A stretch of DNA of 42,080 nucleotides from the NCBI GenBank assembly GCA_020444165.1, contig JAHLLK010000053.1:1-42080 (forward strand), read 5' to 3'. The position numbers were made by a program, and so were the translations under genes. How positions within the stretch are numbered: position 1 is the first letter of the stretch; every line of letters begins with the position of its first letter. This document shows positions 7,591 to 14,887 of this stretch, piece after piece. Origin of the DNA: Deltaproteobacteria bacterium. Lineage in GTDB: Bacteria > Desulfobacterota > Desulfarculia > Desulfarculales > Desulfarculaceae. Below the pieces are notes generated by a model. That model did no database searches and was not told the origin of the DNA. It worked only from the letters and a program-made list of their open reading frames with translations.

Positions 7591-7822
7591 TGCCTGCCTC
7601 CGCCCTCGGTCCGGGGCCCTGGTCCAAGCAGGCGGCGCCTTCCGGACCGCGCCGGTCCTCCCGGCCGGGGTTGATCCAATATACATCATAACTATATCAG
7701 GTTACGGCGGGGGGCTGCTTTCCATGGGGCCAGCCCCCACCGGGCAGCCGGGGGGAGGGGAGCCTGCGCCTCTGGGGCAGGGGACCGTACCAGGAGCCCA
7801 GGAGCCGGGGGGGGACCCGGGT

Positions 7823-8431
7823 TCAGGGCAGGGGATAGTACAAGGGGCCCAGGGAGACTTCCTGGCCCGGAGCCAGCTTCAGGAGGTAGTCGCGCTTCTG
7901 CACCAGGGCGTTGATGGGTTCGCGGACCGGCGTGAGCGAGCCGTTGTTGTAATAACGGTAGATGATGCACTCCACCAACAGCCGGAGCCGCCGTTCCCCG
8001 GGCGGGGCCAGGAACACGGTGCTCTGGTCGAACTGGAGGCCTTCCACCGTGGGGGGCGTGGGGCCCTCCGGGGCCAGGGGGGTGTAGCTGCCCTCGTCGT
8101 CCACCAGGAACAAGCGCATCCGCCACCACGGGGGGGAGAATTCGTCAAAGCGGCCGGGTTTGATGAACACCGGCCCGGACTGGATCAGGATGGCGTCTTC
8201 CAGCTCGGCCTCGGTGAGCCGGGCGTGGAAGGTGACCCGCACCCGGGCCGGATTGGGGCCGGCGTCCTGGTAAACCGGCTGACAGGCTCCCAAAACCAGA
8301 ACCAAAGCCAGCGCCAGGGCGGCCAAGGCCGCGGCCGGCCCGGGGACCCAACGGCCCTCCCTGCGGCCGGTGAGGAATCTCCTGCGCGCAAATCGTTGAC
8401 ACAGCCTATCCATGACCCTAGCATGAAACAT
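7823..8431 (-). CDS. Lipoprotein of unknown function
   Basis: A protein of about 200 residues with an N-terminal positively charged segment, a hydrophobic stretch (AALAALALALVLVLGAC) and a lipobox LGAC, so it should be an envelope lipoprotein. The mature part includes VRVTFHARLTEAELEDAILIQSGPVFIKP and VECIIYRYYNNGSLTPVREPI, with no family that I recognise. An internal ATG at 8413 could be the start; the long Arg-rich N-region favours it. It is convergent with nothing and lies upstream of the hydrolase on the same strand, 232 bases apart. The gap 7591-7822 holds a GGGGGCTG/CAGCCCCC inverted repeat but no T-run. Confidence 0.72.
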   Translation of the reverse strand: MFHARVMDRLCQRFARRRFLTGRREGRWVPGPAAALAALALALVLVLGACQPVYQDAGPNPARVRVTFHARLTEAELEDAILIQSGPVFIKPGRFDEFSPPWWRMRLFLVDDEGSYTPLAPEGPTPPTVEGLQFDQSTVFLAPPGERRLRLLVECIIYRYYNNGSLTPVREPINALVQKRDYLLKLAPGQEVSLGPLYYPLP

Positions 8432-8478
8432 GGGTGTTGCCTTTTCAACTGGAATTCTTTGATTAGGGAGGATTGCCC

Positions 8479-8730
8479 ATGGAACATGTTGCTGCCGAAT
8501 TGGCGGTCAAACTGCGCGAGATGTACCCCGAGATCAACGAGCATAAGTTGGACTTGGAGATGGAGTTCAAGCCCGACAAGGATTATTGGGTGATCAAGCT
8601 GCAAAAGGGTGACCGCCAGCTGCACACCCTGCTGGACAAGAAGGACGCCGACGCCTGTTTGGAAGGCGTGCAGTGCGTTTACCTGGGGGTGCAGATCGGC
8701 CAGTTCGTGAAAAATTTTGAGACTCCGTAA
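8479..8730 (+). CDS. Small conserved-looking cytoplasmic protein, unknown function
   Basis: An 83-residue protein starting at ATG 8479, with AGGGAGGA 7-8 bases upstream; a TTG two codons earlier is less likely. The sequence begins MEHVAAELAVKLREMYPEI and is mixed alpha/beta: an amphipathic N-terminal helix, then strand segments LDLEMEFKPDKDYWVIKLQKGDRQLHTLLDKKDADACLEG, and no signal or membrane segment. It is divergently oriented from the lipoprotein gene, sharing a 47-base gap. I do not recognise the family. Confidence 0.7.
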   Translation: MEHVAAELAVKLREMYPEINEHKLDLEMEFKPDKDYWVIKLQKGDRQLHTLLDKKDADACLEGVQCVYLGVQIGQFVKNFETP

Positions 8731-8829
8731 GGCCGCCACGCGGTAATCGTCTCCCATTGCAAGGCGGTTGCCACGAGTAAGCCTCCCGCAGTTTAGAGAC
8801 TTTAGACCGGGGGGAGAGCGGCAGACCAA

Positions 8830-8863
8830 GCGCGCGGGACCGGCTCCCGCGCGCCTTTTGTTT
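8830..8863 (+). terminator. Intrinsic terminator
   Basis: A 10-bp stem GCGCGCGGGA (8830-8839) / TCCCGCGCGC (8845-8854), loop CCGGC, tail CTTTTGTTT. It ends the transcript of the small gene at 8479-8730. Confidence 0.88.
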
Positions 8864-8906
8864 CCCCGGACGACGTGGGGCGGGCCGGGAGCGTGGGGAG
8901 TTCAAC

Positions 8907-10031
8907 ATGCAGCGCGTCAACAGGCTTTGGTTGAATTTGGGCGTTTGGGCCCTCTCTTTGCTTTTCACCTCGGCGGCGGGGGCTCAGCTGAGCCAGGCCG
9001 GCCCGGGGCAAGGTCCGGCCGGGGGGGCCCGGCCGGTGCCGGTGAACGTGGCCCCGGGCGCGGCCGCGGGCGGCATGATCACCTGGACCGACCCCAACGA
9101 GCAGGCCTTTTCCTGCCCGGTGCCCCGGGGCTGGTACGTGGAGGGCGGGCTCAAGCGGTTCCACGCCATCGATCCCCGGGTGGACTTCCTTTTGACCAGC
9201 CCGGACGGGCGCATCGTGATCCGCATCGGCGACGCCGTCAACCCGCCTTTCGTCACCCCCAACCCCAGCCTCGAGTTTGCCGGCTTCCGGGAGGGCAGCG
9301 ACTACTCGCCGGGCTACGGCCTGCACCAGAAGGTGCTCCGCTATTTGCCCGGGGCCCAGTTCCTCACCCAATACTACCTGCCCCTGCGCCTGGGCCAGGT
9401 GCAGGTGGTCAAGGTGCGGGCCGTGCCCCAGATTGCCAGCCAGGCCGCTCGCCTCCTGCAAGCCAACAGCTACGTGAAGACCCGGGTGGACACCGGCGAG
9501 GTGTGGTTCAAGCTGACAGGGCCCCAGGGCCCCCGGGTGGGCTATGCCTTTTGTCAGACCAGGGGCAACTTCACCTCCCAGACTCCCCAGCTCATGACCT
9601 GGCAGGCGTCCCACCTCTACGGTTACCTGGCCGCCCCGGAGGCGGAGGACGTGGCCCGTCATCTCCTGGACGTCATCGGCGCGGGATTCAAGATCAATCC
9701 GCACTGGATGCTGGCCCAGGTCAGGATGGCCGGGGACACCAGCGCCACCGTCGCCGAGACCACCGAGGCGGTGAACAAGATCATCCGGGAGGAGTTCGAG
9801 GGCCGGCAGAAGTCGTGGGACAAGAACAACGCCAAGTTTGACCGCTACATCCGGGGCACCGAGCTGGTGCGCGATCCCGCCACCGGCCAGGAGTTCGAGG
9901 TGCAGGCCGGCCATGGCCGCTACTATCGCCACGGCGCCAGCAACGTCATCGTGGCCGTGCCGGCCGGGGCGGACAAGCCTTACGATCCCCACGTGCCCTA
10001 CCATGAGGTGAACGTGGTCCACGACCACTAG
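8907..10031 (+). CDS. Secreted protein of unknown function
   Basis: A 374-residue protein with a clear signal peptide (LNLGVWALSLLFTSAAGAQ). The mature part begins with a Gly/Pro/Ala spacer, then MITWTDPNEQAFSCPVPRGWYVEGGLKRFHAIDPRVDFLLTSPDGRIVIRIGD. That segment resembles the beta-rich opening of proteins measuring or binding periplasmic ligands, but I cannot name a family. Further on are a helical stretch (TVAETTEAVNKIIREEFEGRQKSWDKN) and a His-rich end (HVPYHEVNVVHDH) that could bind metal. GGGGAG upstream of the ATG serves as ribosome binding site. It sits alone between a terminator and a repeat region. Confidence 0.7.
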   Translation: MQRVNRLWLNLGVWALSLLFTSAAGAQLSQAGPGQGPAGGARPVPVNVAPGAAAGGMITWTDPNEQAFSCPVPRGWYVEGGLKRFHAIDPRVDFLLTSPDGRIVIRIGDAVNPPFVTPNPSLEFAGFREGSDYSPGYGLHQKVLRYLPGAQFLTQYYLPLRLGQVQVVKVRAVPQIASQAARLLQANSYVKTRVDTGEVWFKLTGPQGPRVGYAFCQTRGNFTSQTPQLMTWQASHLYGYLAAPEAEDVARHLLDVIGAGFKINPHWMLAQVRMAGDTSATVAETTEAVNKIIREEFEGRQKSWDKNNAKFDRYIRGTELVRDPATGQEFEVQAGHGRYYRHGASNVIVAVPAGADKPYDPHVPYHEVNVVHDH

Positions 10032-10037
10032 GGGGTG

Positions 10038-10253
10038 TTTCGGGCAGATCGGAGGCCGGCGCAGCCAGCTGCCCGCCGGCTGCGTTGCGGGCCTCTCTCC
10101 AACCTCGCCGTATTGGGCATTTCAGGTGGATCGGACGCCGGCGCAGCCAGCTGCCCGCCGGCTGCGTTGCGGGCTGCGCGCCAGCCTCGACGTAGCCGCA
10201 GCTACGCCTCCGGCTGTCGCTTGCCCGTCGCCTTGCCGGCCACCACCTGGCTG
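10038..10253 (+). repeat. Dispersed palindromic repeat, one partial and one full copy
   Basis: A ~134-bp repeat starting TTTC(A/G)GG and ending near TGGCTG. The full copy is 10119-10253; a 5' partial copy, 10038-10118, lies directly before it. They share a 38-base near-identical block (10055-10092 and 10137-10174, period 82) built around the inverted repeat GCCGGC...GCCGGC. The 3' part contains the hairpin CGTAGC-CGCA-GCTACG. A diverged third copy is at 23468-23600. It looks like a REP/BIME-type intergenic repeat. Confidence 0.75.
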
Positions 10254-10256
10254 TGC

Positions 10257-10462
10257 CGGTCCGGGGCGAAGCGCCGTTTAAAAACCAGGAAAATTCCAGA
10301 AACAAGGCAATTGCAGGCGTTGTCGGGTAAGTCGCGGCCTCGCGGGCTCCGGTGGCCCAGGCCCCCCGTGTCTGGCTATGATGTGAGTAATTACTCTAAG
10401 AAGGCAACCGGGAAGGCCCTGGGCCTGTACCGGTGGCCGACCGCGGCCCCCGGGGCGGAGAC
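10257..10462. other. Non-coding gap with a 12-bp palindrome
   Basis: I see no gene here. The perfect palindrome GAGTAATTACTC is at 10385-10396, eight bases after the TATGAT at 10377-10382 on the plus strand. It may be an operator, but no plus-strand gene follows it before 13588. Confidence 0.3.
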
Positions 10463-10494
10463 AAAAAAGAGCCCGCGCCCGGGGGCGCCGGCTC
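10463..10494 (-). terminator. Terminator of the small membrane protein gene
   Basis: Read on the minus strand: GAGCCGGCGCC, loop, GGCGCGGGCTC (one mismatch in the stem), then six T. It lies about 32 bases after the stop of the gene at 10526-10843. Confidence 0.85.
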
Positions 10495-10525
10495 TCGAAG
10501 TCTGCAAAGTCGGGAGAGGAAGCAG

Positions 10526-10843
10526 CTAGTCTCCCTTGGTCTCCTCGGGGGCCTCGGCGGGCTCCTTATCCATGGCCGCCAGTTTGGCCTTCAGCTCTTC
10601 CACTTCCTTTTTGTACTTGTCGGTCTCTTCCGGTGCGGGAGTGAAGGGCTCGCGGGCGGCTTCCATCTCGGCCCGGCGTTTGTCCTTTATCTCCTCTGCC
10701 CCCAGGTAAGCCGCCAAGGCGCCGCCCAAGATGAGGATGGGGGGGATGGCTCCTTGCAGAAGCCGTATAAAGGCCTCCCACCAGCCGAAAATCGCGATGA
10801 TGCCCAACAGCAGGGCGATGATTCCACCCAACAAAGCCACCAT
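10526..10843 (-). CDS. Small two-helix membrane protein with charged tail (MamI-like topology)
   Basis: A 105-residue protein. Two transmembrane helices occupy residues 1-20 (MVALLGGIIALLLGIIAIFG) and about 28-50 (LLQGAIPPILILGGALAAYLG), joined by a WWEAFI turn. A charged coiled-coil tail follows (EEIKDKRRAEMEAAREP ... KYKKEVEELKAKLAAM). AAGGAGG precedes the ATG. The WW...L.GAIP..L...G pattern recalls the magnetosome protein MamI, but similar small proteins occur in non-magnetotactic bacteria and no other magnetosome genes are here. I treat the resemblance as weak. Function unknown. Confidence 0.75.
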   Translation of the reverse strand: MVALLGGIIALLLGIIAIFGWWEAFIRLLQGAIPPILILGGALAAYLGAEEIKDKRRAEMEAAREPFTPAPEETDKYKKEVEELKAKLAAMDKEPAEAPEETKGD

Positions 10844-11004
10844 GAGAAGCCCTCCTTAGGCTAGGTATCTGTTCAGTTTGTCCCGTGCGAGCACGAAAGG
10901 CCGGCCGTGATTGAAACAGCCCGCCATCTCTTCACGTGTAGCATGGCCGGGGCGGATGTGTCAACGATAAGGCCCCCCGGGCAGCCGGGCCGGGCGGGGC
11001 CGGC

Positions 11005-11469
11005 TCAGCGTCGGAAAGCGCCTACCACCCGGGTATGCTTGGCGCCGCGCTCCACGAGAAGCTTCTGGAAATCCAGAGGCTTGGGCACGCCGATCAATTT
11101 CAGGGCCGGCTCCTCCTGCCCCTCCACGTAGAGCCAGAAGTGGGCCACGCCCAACAGGCGCTGGCTGAGCCCCCGGCGGGGGTCCACCCGCACCAGATCC
11201 TTGATGCGCACCCGGGCCTCGCTCTTATGGGGCAGGAGCACCGTGGCCACCACTTCCTCTTCGGTGACCTGGTACACGCGGCCGTAACGGGTGACCACCA
11301 CGAAGCCGGCCAGGAGTACGGCCAGGGCCCAACTGAAGTAGGGGCCGATGGGGGCGTTGGGGTTGTAATAAGGGCCGACCAGGAAAAGGATCACGCCCAG
11401 GATGTAAACTCCGAAGTTCTGCCAGGCGGGGCGGAAACTCCGGTAGCGTTCGGCCGGGGTGTCAGGCAT
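11005..11469 (-). CDS. Membrane protein with a bacterial PH-like domain
   Basis: A 154-residue protein with two N-terminal transmembrane helices (FGVYILGVILFLVGPYY and SWALAVLLAGFVVVTR), then a beta-rich domain with YGRVYQVTEEEVVATVLLPHKSEARVRIKDLVRVDPRRGLSQRLLGVAHFWLYVEG. That matches the bacterial PH (DUF304/YdbT-like) plan of short membrane proteins of unknown role. It is the third gene of the asparaginase/FdhD-like operon, and its ATG overlaps the end of the FdhD-like gene by 8 bases. Gap 10844-11004 shows no further gene. Confidence 0.75.
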   Translation of the reverse strand: MPDTPAERYRSFRPAWQNFGVYILGVILFLVGPYYNPNAPIGPYFSWALAVLLAGFVVVTRYGRVYQVTEEEVVATVLLPHKSEARVRIKDLVRVDPRRGLSQRLLGVAHFWLYVEGQEEPALKLIGVPKPLDFQKLLVERGAKHTRVVGAFRR

Positions 11470-12184
11470 GAGTCTCGTCTCCTTCGGAATAGGACAGTCG
11501 CGCCGGGTGGCTGTAGATGTTGGCCCGGCCGCTCCGGCAGAAGCCCAGGAGGGTCAGGCCCAGCTCCCCGGCCCGGGCGGCGGCGGCGGCGGTGGCCGCG
11601 CTCACCGAGGCCACCAGTTCCACCCCGCTGCGGGCCGCCTTTTCCAGCATCTCCAGGTTGCAGCGTCCGCTCAAAGCCAGGGCCCAGGCCTCGCCCAGCT
11701 CGCCGGCCAGCCACAGGGTGCCGGCGGCTTTGTCCAGGGCGGAATGGCGGCCCAGGTCCTCGGCCAAAACCAACATCTCGCCGGCCCGGTTGAACAGGGC
11801 CGCGGCGTGGGTGGCCCCGCTTCTCTCAAAGCTCTCCTGGCGGCGGCGCATGACCTCGGGCAGGGCCGCGGCCCGGGTGGCCGGAAAGGCTCCCGGCTCC
11901 CGGGGAGGGCGGCGGCGCTGGGCCGGCGCCTGGGCCAGGGCCACGGCCTCCAAGGTCACCGTGCGGGCCGCCGGGTCCCAGGCCACCCGGGGGGCCGGGG
12001 CGGCCGGGTCCAACAGGCCCATGGTCAGGCAGTAGCCCGCGGCCAGGGCGGCCTCGCCGCCGGGGCTGGCCTCCAGCACGGCCCGGGGCCGGCCGCCCAG
12101 GACCAGGGAGAAGGCTTCCTCCGCGGCCAAAAGGTCCGGGGTCTCCTCCCCGGCCCGGCCGTCCGGGGCCAGGCGGCGGATCAC
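11462..12184 (-). CDS. fdhD: FdhD-family protein lacking the catalytic cysteine loop
   Basis: FdhD normally carries sulfur from IscS to the Mo/W-bis-MGD cofactor of formate dehydrogenase, using a CGxCG loop. This 240-residue protein has the family landmarks: THAAALFNRAGE, EDLGRHSALDKAAG, ALSGRCNLEMLEKAARSGVELVASVSAAT and LGLTLLGFCRSGRANIYS. The central loop (about residues 85-115) is Pro/Arg-rich with no cysteine. The only cysteines are at 52, 175 and 216, none in a CxxC. It is therefore either a divergent cofactor-binding paralogue or a non-functional sulfurtransferase. The GTG at 12184 is the start that best fits the family N-terminus, 20 bases after the asparaginase stop; the frame continues open upstream, inside asparaginase. 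Confidence 0.8.
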   Translation of the reverse strand: MIRRLAPDGRAGEETPDLLAAEEAFSLVLGGRPRAVLEASPGGEAALAAGYCLTMGLLDPAAPAPRVAWDPAARTVTLEAVALAQAPAQRRRPPREPGAFPATRAAALPEVMRRRQESFERSGATHAAALFNRAGEMLVLAEDLGRHSALDKAAGTLWLAGELGEAWALALSGRCNLEMLEKAARSGVELVASVSAATAAAAARAGELGLTLLGFCRSGRANIYSHPARLSYSEGDETHA

Positions 12185-12204
12185 CGCCGTGGCCAGGCCC
12201 GCCT

Positions 12205-13302
12205 TTACCAGTCGAAAACGGGTTCCAGCCAAGCCACCTCCTCGCCGCGGTGATTCTTCACCCCCGGCCGGGCCAGGTCGGCCAGCCCGCCTTCCAGTTC
12301 CTCGTGCGTGAGCAGCCCCAGGCAGTGCAACAGCCGGCAGGCGGCCGGGGGCAGGGCCCGCATGCCGCCGTCCTCGATCTGGAAGGCCGCGCCCAGGCCC
12401 AGACTGGGCAGGGCCAGGGCGTAGGAGCCTTCCGCTCCGGTCTTGGCGATGAACACCCCGGGCTTGGCCTGCATCAGCCGGGTGCACAGCCGGCCGGTGC
12501 CGGCGATCAGCTCCGGGTGGGCCAGGCAGGCGGCCGAGATCTGGGCCAGGGCCTCGCTCAGCTCGGCCGGCAGGTCCGCCTTGGCCGGCGCGGCCAGGCG
12601 GGCATAGGCCCCGGCCAGGGAAACCAGGGGCAGCCGGAACACCGGCACCCCGCAGCCATCCACCCCCAGGCCGATCTGCTCGGCCGGATAATTGCACAGC
12701 CGGGCCACCGTGTCCAGGATCAGCCGCTGCACCGGGTGCTCCGGCCGGGTGTAGTCATGCACGTCATAGCCCAGGTGCGCGCAGAGGAGCAGCATGCCGG
12801 CGTGCTTGCCGGCGCAGTTGTTGTGCTCCGGCCGGGGGGACTCGCCCCGGGCCTGGAGGGCCTGGGCCGTGGGGCGGTGGGACGGGGGATGCACCCCGCA
12901 CTGCAAGGCCTCCGGGCCCAGGCCGGCCTTGGCCAGAAGCCCCAGCACCAACTCCACCTGGAAGTCCTCGCCGTTCAGGGAGCCGCACATCACGGCCAGC
13001 TCGGCCGGGGAGAGGTCAAAGGCCCGGGCCGCGCCGCTGGTGATCACCGGCGCCACCTGCAAGGGCTTGGCCGTGGAGCGCAGGAAGGTGGGCATGGCCG
13101 GGTGGCCCAGGCCCTGCACCCGCCGGCCGTCGGGCCCGGCCACCACGATGGCGCCCCGGTGCACGGACTCGGTGAGGCCGCCCCGCTTCAGCTCCACCAG
13201 GGGCGGGGCGTACTCCACGGGTTCGCCGCCCCGGCCATGCTCCGCGGAGTGGTCGTGATGGTGGCCGCCGCGGTGGCGGGCCAGTAAATGAGATTGATTC
13301 AT
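12205..13302 (-). CDS. L-asparaginase, AnsA/Rhizobium type II (PF06089-like)
   Basis: Hydrolyses asparagine to aspartate and ammonia. The 365-residue protein carries the family blocks LVELKRGGLTESVHRGAIVV, FLRSTAKPLQVAPVI, MCGSLNGEDFQVE, HNNCAGKHAGMLLL and GVDGCGVPVFRLPL. It ends ...HRGEEVAWLEPVFDW. The ATG at 13302 follows GGTG; a GTG at 13314 is in frame. The first 28 residues are His-rich (RHRGGHHHDHSAEH) and atypical, so a GTG at 13218 (VEYAPPLVELK) could be the true start. It is the first gene of the operon with the FdhD-like and PH-domain genes, transcribed divergently from the small-RNA candidate and namZ. Confidence 0.9.
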   Translation of the reverse strand: MNQSHLLARHRGGHHHDHSAEHGRGGEPVEYAPPLVELKRGGLTESVHRGAIVVAGPDGRRVQGLGHPAMPTFLRSTAKPLQVAPVITSGAARAFDLSPAELAVMCGSLNGEDFQVELVLGLLAKAGLGPEALQCGVHPPSHRPTAQALQARGESPRPEHNNCAGKHAGMLLLCAHLGYDVHDYTRPEHPVQRLILDTVARLCNYPAEQIGLGVDGCGVPVFRLPLVSLAGAYARLAAPAKADLPAELSEALAQISAACLAHPELIAGTGRLCTRLMQAKPGVFIAKTGAEGSYALALPSLGLGAAFQIEDGGMRALPPAACRLLHCLGLLTHEELEGGLADLARPGVKNHRGEEVAWLEPVFDW

Positions 13303-13323
13303 TTTTATTTGCACCTATTCATG

Positions 13324-13360
13324 TCTATACGTTGACAGGTATAGAGGTCGGCCTTACTTT
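13324..13360 (+). promoter_or_regulatory. Promoter with operator-like inverted repeat, plus strand
   Basis: A consensus -35 TTGACA (13332-13337) is followed at 17 bp by TACTTT (13355-13360), predicting a start near 13366. The 7-bp inverted repeat TCTATAC (13324-13330) / GTATAGA (13339-13345) brackets the -35 box, as a repressor site would. It also lies 22 bases before the asparaginase start on the other strand, so one regulator could control both directions. Confidence 0.55.
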
Positions 13361-13365
13361 TGTGT

Positions 13366-13491
13366 TGAGAGCAGGGATGGTTCCGATGAAATAGGCTGGT
13401 CGTTCCCCCTCTTCCAGCCAAAACATCATGGGCTGTCCCTCCCTCCTCCCAGAGGGTCGTGGGCGCGGCTACCACGACCCTCGTTTTTTTT
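13366..13491 (+). ncRNA. Candidate small RNA between asparaginase and namZ
   Basis: A good promoter and a strong terminator enclose about 126 nt with no coding frame. Predicted folding is three nested helices: AGGGA 13373-13377 with TCCCT 13436-13440, GATG 13385-13388 with CATC 13424-13427, and GGCTGG 13394-13399 with CCAGCC 13414-13419. The joints are purine-rich internal loops, and the terminator hairpin ends it. It could be a free small RNA or a cis leader that terminates before namZ. I could not match it to a known riboswitch. Confidence 0.45.
13452..13491 (+). terminator. Strong intrinsic terminator with partial duplicate
   Basis: A perfect 11-bp stem GAGGGTCGTGG (13452-13462) / CCACGACCCTC (13472-13482), then G and eight T. 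The right arm and T-run are repeated 39 bases later (CCACGACCCT 13511-13520, T6 13523-13528), so the left arm could pair with either. Confidence 0.9.
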
Positions 13492-13551
13492 GTTCTTGGG
13501 GGCGCGGCGGCCACGACCCTGGTTTTTTCTGGTCCGTGGGGGACCCAGGGA

Positions 13552-13557
13552 TATAAT
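13552..13557 (+). promoter_or_regulatory. Consensus -10 box before namZ
   Basis: A perfect TATAAT 30 bases before the namZ ATG and after the terminator. The -35 region is poor (a CTGG-type sequence at 13529-13534). Confidence 0.4.
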
Positions 13558-13587
13558 GGAGGCCCCTTGCCCGGAGGTCAAGGACGC

Positions 13588-14817
13588 ATGCCCAGGGATC
13601 AAAAACCGTTTAGCCCCCCGTTTCCCTCCCGGACGGCCACCGGCCTCGCGGAGTTCGCCGCCGAGCCTCCCCGGGAGTTGCAGCGGGCCCGTTTGGGGCT
13701 CCTGTGCAACCCCGCCGCCTGCCTGCCCGACCTGACTCCCGCCCCGGAGGCGGTGGCCCGGGCCCTGCCCGGGCGGCTCGCGGTCCTGTTCGGGCCGCAG
13801 CACGGGTTTTTCGCGGACAAGCAGGACAACATGATCGAGAGCGGCCACGGGCGGCACCCCCGCCTGGGCCTGCCGGTCTATTCTCTATATGGCGAGACCC
13901 GCCGCCCCCTGCCGGAGATGCTGGCGGGCGTGGACGTGCTTCTGGTGGATCTGGTGGACGTGGGCACCCGGGTCTACACCTTTTTCAGCACCCTGGTGGC
14001 CTGCCTGGAGGAGTGCGCCCGGGCGGGCCGGGCGGTGTGGGTGCTGGACCGGCCCAACCCCCTGGGCCGCGGGGCCGAGGGCCCCGTCCTGCCCCCGGAG
14101 CTGGAGAGCTTCGTGGGGGCCCACCCCATCCCCCTGAAGCACGGCCTCACCCTGGGCGAGCTGGCCCGGCTGGTGGCGGCCGAGCGCGGCCTGGGCGGCG
14201 AGATCAGGGTGATCCCGGCCGCGGGCTGGCAGGGCCAGGGTTTCGAACACACCGGGCTCCCCTGGATCATGCCCTCGCCCAACATGCCCACCCTGGACAC
14301 GGCCCTGGTCTATCCGGGCCAGGTGCTGTTGGAGGGCGCCACCCTGTCCGAGGGCCGCGGCACCACCCGGCCCTTTGAGATCTGGGGCGCCCCGGGCCTG
14401 GACCCCTGGGCCGTGGCCGAGGCCCTGGAGCCCGGCGACCTGACCGGGGCGGCGCTCCGGCCCTTGTTCTTCGAGCCCACCTTCCATAAATACGCCGGCC
14501 AGCTTTGCGGCGGCTTCCAGATCCACGTGCACGATCCCCGGGCTTTCGCACCGGTGCGCACCACCTGTGCGCTGCTGGCGGCCGTGAGCCGGGTGCACCC
14601 GGGGCTCTGGGGGCTGCGACCGCCGCCCTATGAGTACGAGCTGGAACGGCGGCCCCTGGACCTGCTCTTGGGCGACCCGGTGGCGGTGGACGGCCTGTTG
14701 GCCGGGGAGAGCGCCGCCCGTCTGGCCACGGCCTGGCAGCCCGGCCTGGCCGCCTGGGCCGCGCGCACGGCCCCGTTCCTGCTCTACCCCGACCAGGCGC
14801 CGGCCGCAGCGCAATGA
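13588..14817 (+). CDS. namZ: Exo-beta-N-acetylmuramidase NamZ family (DUF1343)
   Basis: NamZ-family enzymes release N-acetylmuramic acid from peptidoglycan fragments. The 409-residue protein shows the family blocks RLGLLCNPAA, LAVLFGPQHGFFADKQDNM, PVYSLYGETRRPLPEML, DVLLVDLVDVGTRVYTFFSTL, VWVLDRPNPLG, PLKHGLTLGELA, GFEHTGLPWIMPSPNMPTLDTALVYPG, LEGATLSEGRGTTRPFE and FFEPTFHKYAGQLCGGFQIHV. No signal peptide is visible, so it should be cytoplasmic. The ATG at 13588 is preceded by GGAGG at 11 bases and AAGGA at 3. Together with the lytic transglycosylase at 26886-28781 it hints at peptidoglycan recycling, but the genes are not linked. Confidence 0.9.
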   Translation: MPRDQKPFSPPFPSRTATGLAEFAAEPPRELQRARLGLLCNPAACLPDLTPAPEAVARALPGRLAVLFGPQHGFFADKQDNMIESGHGRHPRLGLPVYSLYGETRRPLPEMLAGVDVLLVDLVDVGTRVYTFFSTLVACLEECARAGRAVWVLDRPNPLGRGAEGPVLPPELESFVGAHPIPLKHGLTLGELARLVAAERGLGGEIRVIPAAGWQGQGFEHTGLPWIMPSPNMPTLDTALVYPGQVLLEGATLSEGRGTTRPFEIWGAPGLDPWAVAEALEPGDLTGAALRPLFFEPTFHKYAGQLCGGFQIHVHDPRAFAPVRTTCALLAAVSRVHPGLWGLRPPPYEYELERRPLDLLLGDPVAVDGLLAGESAARLATAWQPGLAAWAARTAPFLLYPDQAPAAAQ

Positions 14818-14856
14818 GCCCCCCGCCCGCCGCCCCCTGATTTCCCGCCAAGGCCC

Positions 14857-14887
14857 TTGAGAAATAGGGGGTGCCTTGTGCTACCAT
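14857..14887 (+). promoter_or_regulatory. Candidate promoter before the PHP gene
   Basis: TTGAGA (14857-14862) and TACCAT (14882-14887) are 19 bp apart, the latter preceded by TGC as in an extended -10. If used, transcription would start near 14894, and the PHP protein would have to start at an internal TTG. Confidence 0.3.

Noticed and set aside
10035..10529. Protein-coding gene in the repeat gap
   Set aside because: The open frame is made of the palindromic repeat, has no ribosome binding site and crosses a terminator on the other strand.
13366..13491. Fluoride or ZTP riboswitch
   Set aside because: GGGTCGTG and GATGG strings are present, but the conserved core layouts of those riboswitches are not; GGGTCGTGG is simply a terminator arm.
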